From the NCBI GenBank assembly GCA_037043455.1, contig JAWPHD010001325.1, positions 269,661-333,660 of the forward strand: a DNA stretch of 64,000 bases, written 5' to 3'. Of this stretch, positions 12,535 to 22,365 are shown in pieces. Source of the stretch: Cyrtodaria siliqua (taxonomy: Eukaryota > Mollusca > Bivalvia > Adapedonta > Hiatellidae). How positions within the stretch are numbered: the stretch's first letter is position 1; every line of letters begins with the position of its first letter. Both the position numbers and the translations under genes were made by a program. A model generated the notes under the pieces. It ran no database searches. It saw only the letters and a list, made by a program, of their open reading frames with translations, and was not told the origin of the DNA.

Positions 12535-13410
12535 AAAGTTATCTGCCCTTTGCTTGAATGGTGAAGGTCACATCCACATTTGCTTTGTCACGTTGCAATG
12601 TACCACTCAAGATACAACTATAAGCAAAGTTTTAAAGGTCTAGTGCATACAGTTTGTGAAAAGTGACCTAAACGCAAAAGTTGAACCTACAAATTATTAA
12701 GTTATCTGCCCTTTGCTTGGAGGGTCAAGGTCACTACCACATTTGCTTTGTCACGTTGCCATGTACCACCCAAGATACAACTATAAGCAAAGTTTGAAAG
12801 GTCTAGTGCATACAGTTTGTGAAAAAATGACCTAAACGCAAAAGTTGAACCTAAAAATGAGTAAGTTATCTGCCCTTGCTTGGAGGGTCAAGGTCACTTT
12901 CACATCTGCTTTGTCACGTTGCGATGTACACCTCAAGATATAACTATAATCAAAGTTTTAAAGGTCTAGTGCATACAGTTTGTGAAAAGTGACCTAAACG
13001 CAAAAGTTGAACCTAAAAATTATTAAGTTATCTGCCCTTTGCTTGGAGGGTCCAGGTCACTACCACATTTGCTTTGTCACGTTGACATGTACCACCCAAG
13101 ATACAACTATAAGCAAAGTTTAAAAGGTCTAGTGCATACAGTTTGTGAAAAAATGACCTAAACGCAAAAGTTGAACCTTAAAATTAGTAAGTTATCTGCC
13201 CATTGCTTGGAGGGTCAAGGTCACTTCCATATTTGCTTTGTAACATTGCGATGTACCACCCATGATACAACTATAAGCAAAGTGTGAAAGGTCTAGTGCA
13301 TACAGTTTGTGAGAAAATGACCTAAACGCATAACTTGAATGTTGACGCCGCCGCTGGAAAAGCAACACCTATGTCTCTTTTTTTCTTCGAAAAGGCGAGA
13401 CAAAAATCCG
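12535..13410 (+). mobile_element. Core-repeat element C, ~163 bp tandem units
   Basis: The landmark GACCTAAACGCAAAAGTTGA recurs near-exactly at 12,665, 12,829, 12,991, 13,155 and 13,319, spacings of 162-164 bp. The unit also holds AAGGTCTAGTGCATACAGTT and CAAGGTCACTNCCACATTTG. The array ends in a unique tail (GACGCCGCCGCTGGAAAAGC then a C/T run and TTCGAAAAGGCGAGACAAAA). From memory this architecture matches the bivalve pearl/BIV160-type non-autonomous elements; the match was not tested. Non-coding. Confidence 0.75.
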
Positions 13411-13726
13411 AACGAGTTTGTTAGGTCTGTAAACGTCTGGTTTGCTTTTGCTTCGCGGACGCGGCAGTGTCTAAGTAAATCGATTGATTATGAATAAACC
13501 AGGGATCACTCTAAATAACCTATACTGTGTTGATGAGCCGTTAAACAACATTCAATTAAATATCAGCCAATAAAGCCATTCCCATTCACTAGTCTACCAT
13601 GTGGTAAAGTGAAAAAATGGCGATTCAATCAAACAAATTTGTAAACAAGTAGGGCAATTAAACAATTATGGCAGTTTGATGAGCAAAGATACTATTGACG
13701 CATGTCGTAATAATATGATGTTATTA

Positions 13727-13835
13727 ATTAAGTGGTTTCAAATTGGCCCAGTTATTGGTCCAAGGACTCGGCCTTGGGCCAATATGACAGTCCGAGGACC
13801 AATAACTCGGACAGTATGAAACCATTTAATTAATG
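13727..13835. mobile_element. 109 bp fold-back element
   Basis: Left arm 13,727-13,765 and right arm 13,797-13,835 are reverse complements with about five mismatches over 39 bp; both contain GG(A/T)CCAATAAC-type sequence and end in ATTAATT. The loop holds a second short inverted repeat (CTCGGCCTTGGGCC region). AT-rich outer ends with a compact hairpin are typical of small MITEs. Confidence 0.75.
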
Positions 13836-14999
13836 ACAATTTTATTAATTAACAGTCACTACAGTATAATTTGTTTTTAATCAAATTATTTTGACATATT
13901 TTGCGTTTATTTATAGTAGCGTTAATTTCATTTATGTAAAAAAGCGAGCGCGAATGAAGTTACTTAACGTGAATGACGTCACTTAAATCTCGTTTTGAGG
14001 AGTTTCTTATATTGGCCTTGTTTTTTCATACTGGCCCGACTTCCGGTTCATATTGGCCGAGTTTGCGTCGTATTGTGAGTAGAGTTTCTAGTAAAACAAG
14101 GCTAATATAGTTAAGTTAATTAATAATGAATAGGTGTGCATCTGTTTTTATTTCAAAATGCCATATTTGTTATATAAAAAATGAATGCGAGATCAATTAC
14201 GGAATGGCGTGTTATTGTTCTGAAGCATGTTTGCCATTGTATCCAAGACCTGCTTCGACCTTGGCTAATTTGGATAATTATTCGAAGAAATGACATCTCA
14301 AAAAGATAAATAACAAATGGGAAAAAATACATACCAGTTAGATTTAGGAATAAACCGTGCTAATAATTTCCAATACAGAAAAATGTGCTTGCTGATTTAT
14401 CTATGTGAAGTCTATAACGAAAGTGAAAGTAGGAAAAAACTGCTGTTTGACCTAATTGCATCTTTCTTTTTTTATCTGGTGTAGTCTATAACAAAAGTAA
14501 AACTAGAAAAAGTTTTGTTCGACCTTTTGCATTTTTTTTATCTGCCTGGGGAGTGCCCTTTTGTAATTACTGCACTAGGAGCATCATGTATGTCTAATTC
14601 CATAGGGTCTACCAATATTTAATATTACCTTGTTGGCACCCGGTTCATTTAATTCCCTACCCCATGTTCATTAGTGATGTCTTATCCTCGGGGTATTTCC
14701 GTCAACACCCCCCTCCCACCGGTGGAGGAAAACACTGATATGTGCATTATAATGGTAACAACCTACAGCTCTGATCCTTCCTAATTTAAGGCATTAATTT
14801 TCCAATGAAATCATCTAAAAAAAAAAAAAATGGCATGTTGACCTAGCTTAGTTTTGAGGCAAGTGACTTTTGAAATTGGAACAAGTGACATTTTAGTCAG
14901 GGCAAGTAAATTTTCAAAATATTTCCAGACCCTGTAAGTGTCTGGGGAGTTAAATCAAGTAATTTCAAACTTTAAAAAAAATCCAGTTAGGTGTTTTAG
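13836..14999. other. No gene seen
   Basis: Non-coding, with an imperfect ~78 bp direct duplication (about 14,402-14,479 and 14,480-14,556, sharing GTCTATAAC(G/A)AAAGT) and a C-rich tract near 14,700-14,725. No frame or RNA could be supported. Confidence 0.45.
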
Positions 15000-15640
15000 C
15001 CAGTTTCCAGAGGGGATGGGGAGTGGTAGACTTGGGCTAAGGAAGGGATTTCCAAGAGGGGTGTTTATGAAAACAAGATTCCTTGGGTGATGGGGAAGGA
15101 TTTTAATACACCCGCTCCCGCACCCTGGTGTGTGATGACATCGACAGCAGATTACAAAGTGATCCCAATAATGCAGGAGACACCACTATTAAAGCAACAT
15201 TATCACAATGACCATCCCACCCCCACTGGAATATCCGCCTCTCCACACCGCAAAAACTTATCCCTTATTTTTGAGAAAAAAATCTACGGAGGGTATTTTG
15301 TGGATTTTCCAGTGGGGAGTCGGAAGGAATGTTTTTCCTCAGAAAAAATCCAGGGTGTATTTTTTTGATTTTTTTAGGGTGTGTGGGTAAGGAAGGTTTT
15401 TTTAGGATTTTTCTAGTGGGGGGTGGGTTGGGTAAGGAAGGAATTTCCAGGGTGTAGGGATGGATTTGAGAAAACTTAATAGTGCGACGATGGAGTTTAC
15501 TGCAGAATGGCAGGGGAGTATACTGCAAAATTTCCGGCGGGGGTGGGGGGTGGGTGGGGGTGGGGGGGGGGGATAAAAAAACGGTTTTCCTGGGGTGGTA
15601 TTTTGAAGAGAAAAAATCCTGATGCTGTGGGTAGGCTAAG
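15000..15640 (+). repeat. G-rich degenerate tandem repeat
   Basis: Short units containing GGAAGGAATTTCCAGGGTGT and TTTTCCAGTGGGGAGT variants recur with a drifting period of roughly 50-70 bp. The segment 15,538-15,572 is nearly all G with a few T and A. Strand asymmetry (G on plus, C on minus) is strong. The open frames on both strands here come from low complexity. Confidence 0.65.
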
Positions 15641-16180
15641 GTGGGGTACGGATACAATCGCCAAAGGACATACATTAAATTATATATAAAACATTAAATG
15701 CAGTACATAGTAAAACTAAAAACATTAAAATTAAATAGAATGTCTAATCGGAATGACAGACATGACATGTTGTTTCCAACTTTCAGCAAATTATGACAAA
15801 TACCTCTTGCTCTTCATGGAAAATTGGCGGTAAAACAAAACATTCGCTATCCGAATCCCGTCGGCAACTCAAATTATTTCTCTCCACACATCATCTAGAC
15901 TGGATAAATGACAATAAAGTTCAAATGTGTCCGTTGTAGTAGAAGCTAGAACATTTACTGCCACACCGTTTAAATATTTTTTGAGAATCTCGTCAAATCA
16001 CGCGAAGTTTCATTGACGGAAAACATGCATTGGTAAACAAAATATATACATACCTCAGTAGACAGCACATAAAACATATTTTCATAGCGTCAAACAGCAT
16101 ATGTTTTTGAATTCAAAGAATTGTTACAGTGGGATCTCCTCGTATTTTGGTCAGTTCTTAACGATAAAACACTTTAAATC

Positions 16181-16204
16181 TTTGCACAACGGCCGTTGTG
16201 CAAA
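16181..16204. repeat. 24 bp perfect palindrome
   Basis: The half-site TTTGCACAACGG is followed immediately by its exact reverse complement, with no spacer. It stands alone in otherwise unique-looking sequence. Confidence 0.85.
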
Positions 16205-16504
16205 AATCCCGGGTTTTTCCTATGGGCTGAAATGTGATGTTGTGTTGAGAAAGGCACGGCACGAACGATAACTCTACGTCACGTGACGGGACTAGTCTTG
16301 TGTGTAACCTTATCGAATTGCAAAGTGACTGTGTCGTTTATGTAAACTCTTTTGGTCAGTCACTTTGGTTTACATCCTATTGAGAAGACGCTTCTTTCTT
16401 TGTGTTACTTAATACGCTTTCACAAGAACCGGCGTGTGTAACCGTATCGTGACGTACGTTCCTGCCCTTGATATATCAAAATCTTATTGACCTTTTTCAA
16501 GACG

Positions 16505-16978
16505 GTTTAAAGTAGTTTCCCGCCAACAACATACACATTTTACATAATATGTACACACCGTTTCTAAATGAGGTATACATTTATATTTTGGTTTAAATAT
16601 ATTTTATTTCAAATGTTTTTATTTATATGTTGAGAATCCAAACCTCATAGACACAATATAAACGGCTGAAACCAGCGAGGTCAAACCCCTCAACTGGAGT
16701 GTCAAATTAAGAGTTATACTTCATAATTCATTTTACGCATATTCAATCACAGATATGTTTATAATCTTTATCAACCGTTTATCAAAACTCTATCCGTGTT
16801 TTTAGGTCATATAATAATGTATTTGTGTCGATTAAAAGTATAGTTTTGTTCACGGGTTAATATAATACCCGTGATTAAATATGCGTAAAATGAATTATGA
16901 GATGGTAACTGCAGTTTTTGAGTTTGGCCTAGCTGGTTAAAGCCGTTTATATTGTGTCTGTAGAGGTTGTATTCTCAA
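16505..16978. mobile_element. Fold-back element abutting a retroelement fragment
   Basis: The left arm from about 16,632 (GAGAATCCAAACCTCATAGA) is mirrored by a right arm ending at about 16,975. The reverse complements share GACACAATATAAACGGCT and TAATTCATTTTACGCATATT over about 110 bp. The sequence from 16,505 leftward of the arm is also shared with 28,675-28,760, so the full element probably starts there. It ends exactly where Penelope-like coding sequence starts. Confidence 0.7.
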
Positions 16979-18140
16979 AATATATAAGATATGCATTTAC
17001 CTCGACGTCAGTAGGTTTAGAAACGGTTTATTTTCTTGATTTAGATCTCTCGATTGAAAATGGTGAAATAATTAGCAAAATCTATGACAAGAGAGATGAT
17101 TTTAATTTTGACATTGTTAATTATCCCCACTTGGATGGGGATGTTCCCCGAGCAACTTCTTATGGGGTGTATGTGTCTCAACTTTTTCGTTTTTCAAGAG
17201 CTTGTACTCGAGTTTAATATTCGTAATTTTTGTATAACTAAAACGCTACTCAAACAGGGTAAACGTTACTATAAACTTCGTAAAACCTTTGCAAAATTTT
17301 ATTATCGTAACCCTGATCTTCTTTCCAAATATAAAAGTAATTTAAGGACTCTTCTGCGACAACGACTATCACAACCTGACGTCTATGGTGATGAACGTGA
17401 TTTATAAACTTCGTAAGATTTTTGGTCATGATCACTTTCATACTATCTTTGTTAAACTTGTTAAACAGTTTATCAAAAGAGGTTATGACCCAATCACTTT
17501 GCAACATACTGCATGCTATGTGGTGGACCCTTTTACAGTTCGCCACTATGCTTTCCTCTTTAATTGTACGATGACCGGACAGGCTGTGGACTCTATGATG
17601 ACGGCTACCTAAAGCCCATTGGGACAGTGGCGTTTGATGTGTGTCTATGATCATTCTTGTCGTGTCCTTAATGGTTTATTCTCTTGTTGCTCTGGCTTCT
17701 GCCAAGTCATTGAGTACCTTCATTGTGGCTTTCTAGGCTATTGTTTTTTTTGTATTATATTTACACGAGCATATTTGTGTTTTACTTATATTGCCTATTG
17801 ATGCTTCCTTGTTGGTTAGAGATTAGATCATGTCGGGAATTTCTTTATTTACACTGTCCTGTTTTAATGGGATGACAGTAGGGTAAGTGTGAGGTTTGGT
17901 GCACCCTAGAACCGGTTTAAACCCCCCAGTGGCCTACTTTGCCACTGACTGTTCCAAGGCGGTAGCCATATTGTCAACCCTTTTGTGTTTGTGATGTCGT
18001 TTGCATTTAATATTACTTTTGCCTTCTTGTTTGTTTGTTTGCGTGTTTGTTTCTGTGTTTTATGGTAGACTGTCCTCTTTGAATGCTACTTTTCCTGTCC
18101 GATATTTTTATATTTCTTTACTTATGTTGTCAAATTTTGC
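16979..18140 (+). pseudogene. 3' fragment of Penelope-like (Naiad-type) retroelement
   Basis: 17,033-17,620 codes the C-terminal end of the same reverse transcriptase seen at 47.6-48.5 kb. Shared stretches include KIYDKRDDFNFDIVN, HLDGDVPRATSYGVY and HTIFVKLVKQFIKRGYDP. At least two frame changes interrupt it (near 17,150-17,210 and 17,395). The reverse transcriptase catalytic part and the nuclease are missing. 17,620-18,140 is the 3' untranslated tail, matching 49,360-49,870 closely. It is a 5'-truncated copy. Confidence 0.85.
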
Positions 18141-18532
18141 CTTTTTTTGGCGGGATAGCTGTTTTAAAAGTTGAGCGCCAGTTGCCATGATCAGCAAGTG
18201 GTAATTCGACATAAAACATAACTACACCACAAACCGAAATGGAATTTGTCTACATAAACGTGATTTATTTATTTTTCGTTGTTAGCGGATCCTGCCAGTC
18301 TATTGCGAATTGTCATCGCAGGTCACATATCATGTCACATTGCTACGATTGTCGCTAATATTGTAGGATCAAAATTAAAAGAAAATGGGACTGAACATCT
18401 GTGATTTTAGAAAGAATTTAATATAAACTAGCTAACATTTCAAGAAACGCAATATTATTTGTTGTTAGATTATGCATTCAAATGAGATTATATGCCGTAC
18501 AGTGCGCCATAAAATATATATAAACATTTGTT
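18141..18532. other. No gene seen; spacer
   Basis: Unassigned AT-rich DNA between the retroelement tail and the end of the peptidase gene. Confidence 0.4.
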
Positions 18533-18538
18533 TTTATT
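18533..18538 (-). terminator. Candidate poly(A) signal of the peptidase gene
   Basis: TTTATT on the plus strand reads AATAAA on the minus strand, about 100 bases downstream of the stop codon at 18,634. The position suits a polyadenylation signal. AT-rich context means the hexamer could also be chance. Confidence 0.45.
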
Positions 18539-18633
18539 ATTCATTTACATTTAAATAAAGTAGCTACATCTCGATCCAAAAACACTGAGATCGACAAAGC
18601 CAGCACAGAGAAGTATACTAATATAAGGAAATG

Positions 18634-20399
18634 TTATTCCCACAGAGACTCGAATAAACAGTAATAACGATAAAGCTTGACTTCAAATAAATCTGAATCT
18701 TCGTAGGAGTCGGCACATGTGTAACCAGCGGTGAGATCTACGAAGTGGAACTTGAGGTCGTCGGTTGACAATTTAATATGCACGCTAGTGTTTGACACAC
18801 CCATTATCTGTAGTTTCGTCTCTCCTGTTTCCATGGTCATGTTTGTTTCATCTTCACCAGTCCACGCTCCGTCCAGTACGGCAATGTTGATCACTCCGAA
18901 AAAACCGATCTCGGTTTTCGCTTCCACAGTTAAGCTTGACGCCCAAGCAGGTAAATCGAACATAAATACCGGGTTTACTGTTTCCGATACAACGATGTCG
19001 GTCTGGGTCATGTTGTTGGTGAGATGGAAGGCATGTGTTCTTAAATCGCATAGTTTAATACCGACGTCTCGAATAGCTTTTATGAACGGCAATGTACGGT
19101 ATCCGAGGTCCATAGCTGATTTCAACAAGCCACACGAGCAATCGTAAAATGTAGCAGTTTCGTGCCAGTAAATCTCGTTTGCGTAAAGAAAAACTTCGGC
19201 TGCATCGCGTATCGCCATGTTTTCTTGTTTAACAACGACAAACCATAGCCTTTTAAATACACCGCTGCTGAAATGTACATTTAGGGTGCGTTTCATATCA
19301 GCTACATGGCGTATAGACTCTGTGTCTTTCTCTGGAAATTCGAATTCACTCAAATACGGATCATACTTAGGAATAGCGTATCCTACCATAAAATCGCACG
19401 AGAGCAAATACTGTTCAGCCGTTTCTCCTATTATGTCCGAAAATGCCTCATTTACACCACCCGATTCATCAATGTAAAGAAGGTCGGACGTTTGTTCCGT
19501 AATTCCATGGGCGATCTCGTGACCAACGATGTCCAGCGCAACGTCTGGATATTCATAGTCGCCACCATCGCCAAACGTTGCGTTTTTGCCATTCCAATAT
19601 GCTACTACACTTACGTTGTAGTGCACACGAAGCACTATTTTGTCTCTAAGAGCAGAAGTTTCAAACCAGTCTTCAAACATCTTTCCGACAACCGTGCCGT
19701 AGAAAAATGCGTCTACAGCTGGAGAGAATGCGCCGTTCACTGCGTCATCGTAACCGTGCTTGCACGGGAAACTGGCTGTCTTCACGATCGATGAGTCAGT
19801 TAAGGTGTGCATGTCTACAACTCGCACATTCTCGTTCTCTAAAAAGCATGTTTCACCGTCCTCGCTTATGGTAGGTTTGAGACAGTATGGAATATCTCCG
19901 TATGTTATTTTCCCAATCTTTTCATTACCCCCGAACGCTTTGTATTTTCCGCTTCCCCTTTCGCATGCCATATTATTCAGCCCATTCCAATGTTTGAGTA
20001 TCTCACCGTTCCTTACGTCAATTATGTAGAAAGGTCGTTTTACGGAATCAATTAAGTAGGACACCAAGTTGACAACTCTAGCTATGTCATCATCGTCCAG
20101 ATAAATAAACCGATTGTATTTAACGTCTCCAATTTTATCACGATCATACTCATCCCCCTCGGCTTCAATGACGATTTCCAGTGTTTTTCCATCGTCCAAA
20201 AGAGGTTTAGTGTCGGCGAGATCTTTATCGATATCCTCTATCAACGTGCCTCTTGCTTCACCGGTCAGTTGACCATCTGTACCCGTCCTGACTGTCACTA
20301 TACCGCCTAAGACGGGTATCTCGTTATAGGTTTCTTGATGTCGCTCCACCACCGTGCCCATTGCGTCTGACATTTCGCGTACTTTATTCAATGATTCTC
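18634..20399 (-). CDS. M4-family metallopeptidase, large 3' exon
   Basis: Predicted secreted zinc endopeptidase of the thermolysin family, closest in motif style to vibriolysin/pseudolysin. Residues are counted from the codon at 20,391, which is TTG, not a start; the first ATG is residue 7. Residues 1-135 look like an FTP/PepSY-type propeptide (TYNEIPVLGG at 21-30). The catalytic domain spans about 150-430: VHYNVSVVAYWNGK (257-270), zinc motif HEIAH (291-295), Tyr306, GGVNEAFSDI (311-320, zinc ligand Glu315) and VHFSSGV (372-378, His373). Asn371 stands where pseudolysin-type enzymes have the Asp of the catalytic Asp-His pair. Residues 460-585 may be an extra C-terminal beta domain. No signal peptide is encoded, so an upstream exon is required. 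The frame is open and undamaged for 585 codons. M4 enzymes are mainly microbial. Confidence 0.9.
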
Positions 20400-20413
20400 C
20401 TGGAAAACAACAG
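20400..20413 (-). promoter_or_regulatory. Splice acceptor of the peptidase exon
   Basis: On the minus strand CTGTTGTTTTCCAG immediately precedes the exon, a pyrimidine-rich tract ending in AG. Splicing here puts the first exon base at 20,399 and interrupts a codon after its first base (phase 1). The frame has no plausible ATG between this site and the conserved propeptide, which supports a real intron. The matching donor and the signal-peptide exon were not found. Confidence 0.65.
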
Positions 20414-21117
20414 ATTAAATGTAATATTTGTTCTATAGAAACTATAGCAAACGTTTAAAGTATAATCAGTTGCAAATAGTGTGGCAGACTGGTGAAAAAA
20501 GTTTGCATAGTTTGACAAACGCACCAACATTTGCACATAGCTAGATAATACCATACTGAAAACATCCGACAAAGGGTCATGCAATACAATCTGGGTATAT
20601 TTTAAGTTCACAATAACTACCGTCTTCAAAATGGCCGCCAAGACATGCAGAAGTAGTAAAAAGTGTAACTCGCTTAATAGTTGTTTGTAAGAAAGTAATT
20701 AATACGTTGAATTTGTTCACTCAGTTTTCTTGGCATAGTTTTTGTTTTTCAAGATTGCAATAAAGAGCACTCTATGGTTAAGGTGTTAAGGAGCGTACAC
20801 GTTTAAATCAAATTTCTCTTCGAAATTTCAGAAGGGTACTAAACAAATTTTCTTATCAGAAACTGTCTGTTCGTTATAAAGTATATTTATAAAACCCTAA
20901 AATACATCCGTAAACTTGGTAGACCTTATTAACAAAACAAACAAGTAAAGAAAACTTAAACGTGAAGACAGTTATACTAACGGGTTAACTGCGTCTAATC
21001 TAAATAGTTGCCGAGCAGAAACAATGAACTTGGACTGAAACCCAATGTGAAGATCATACTGGCATGTTGTATTGAAACCTACGTAAAATGGAGGCACTTA
21101 AAACAATCGGAGACTTG
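20414..21117. other. Intron or upstream sequence, unassigned
   Basis: Probable intron of the peptidase gene. An 85-codon minus-strand frame from 20,641 runs into the exon in a different frame and has no signal-peptide character, so it is not taken as the first exon. Confidence 0.4.
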
Positions 21118-21262
21118 TTTCAATAAATACTGAAAATGTGATCCCTTGGAAGCAACAAACACAAACAAGAGAGAAAAAGGTAGAAGATTCGGTTTAATTG
21201 AGTCTGTTCATGAGAGGTAATGTAAGTGCAACACCTATCACGCCTCGTAGCATCAGCTTAAG
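21118..21262 (-). repeat. Dispersed repeat family E
   Basis: The minus strand contains TGCACTTACATTACCTCTCA, ATGAACAGACTCAATTAAACC and CTCTCTTGTTTGTG then CCAAGGGATCACA. The same order is found on the plus strand at 29,588-29,725 and in part at 52,545-52,605 and 52,735-52,840. No coding capacity. SINE-like length, but no pol III boxes seen. Confidence 0.7.
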
Positions 21263-22365
21263 CGATATTATACTTTAAGGACTACTTTGAGACTATATAT
21301 GGACCAGTGGCAAATGACATCGGCGTAGCTACTATTAGGCCATATATCAGAACCAGCCTATACATCAATTTGAGAAATGAAAAAAAAAAGAAAAGTAAAA
21401 AAAATGCAATATAAACTGAAGCCAGAGGATGTGTGAGGGAGGATTAATGATCAACATTTGTTTCATATTTTATTTTACAGTGTAGGTATTTCAACTTTGT
21501 CAAATGCTAATTCTGTCAAAAATATTTCTTTAAATACAATACAAGTGTTCTGTCAGATATAGCCAAAACGAACCATTATATGGCTAAGTTTAAAAACACG
21601 CAGGGGGAGCATGCCTCCGGACACTACTAGTTTGTCGGTCCTATATATGCACTTCAGGTCAACTATGTCCCTGAATGACACTGCAGATTCTTGTCTGAAA
21701 TAAACAAATGTATCAATGAATGTTCATCAAGTGATTACCATACTTATGGTAAACCGGGCTTACAGCTTTTACATTGAAGAGCGAGCAAGAGATGCCTATC
21801 ATTGAGTATTGCACATGCCGATCATAAGAGAAACCAAAAGTTCGCTACTGCATTACTGTTACACTTAAAATTTTGAAATGAGCCATCTATGTGTGTGAGA
21901 TAAACTTCATTATTGTTGTCTCATCAATACCCAATGAACTAGCTCACAAGCAAAAAATATAAGATTGTGAAAAAAATGGAGGTGCAGTAGGTGTTGTCCA
22001 CACATCGCAGCTATAACAGTGGACGATCTCTGAACCAGAAATGGCCTGAGTTATCTATTAATTTCAGCTATTGCAATAATTCATCAGGCGCTGCCAAAGA
22101 ATAGACTTTGATATGTGCCATCATGAGCAAGTTAAAGCTGTTTATAAGCCCATTTGAGTGAAACAGTAGAGGAATTAGAAAATATATTCAAGGACAATAT
22201 TGAGGATTTACTGGTCCTTACTTACGTTACATAGACGACTCTCGCGTGACAGAAATTTCTTTTACGTTTGTAAGTGAGCTTGTAGATGACATAACCACGT
22301 CTGTCTTTAAACAGATAAACAAGAACATGTTTTCGTTCCTCAGTGATCACCGGCGTACAACAGTT
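21263..22365. other. No gene seen
   Basis: Unassigned sequence with moderate complexity. No frame longer than about 60 codons and no homology I recognise. Confidence 0.4.

Noticed and set aside
15265..15675. 136-codon Pro-rich minus-strand frame
   Set aside because: It is the complement of the G-rich degenerate repeat; low complexity explains the open frame.
18731..20029. Plus-strand frames of 86-162 codons opposite the peptidase
   Set aside because: Antisense shadows of a real coding exon.
20384..20641. 85-codon minus-strand frame as the first exon of the peptidase
   Set aside because: It enters the exon in a different frame, lacks a signal peptide, and the splice acceptor lies inside it.
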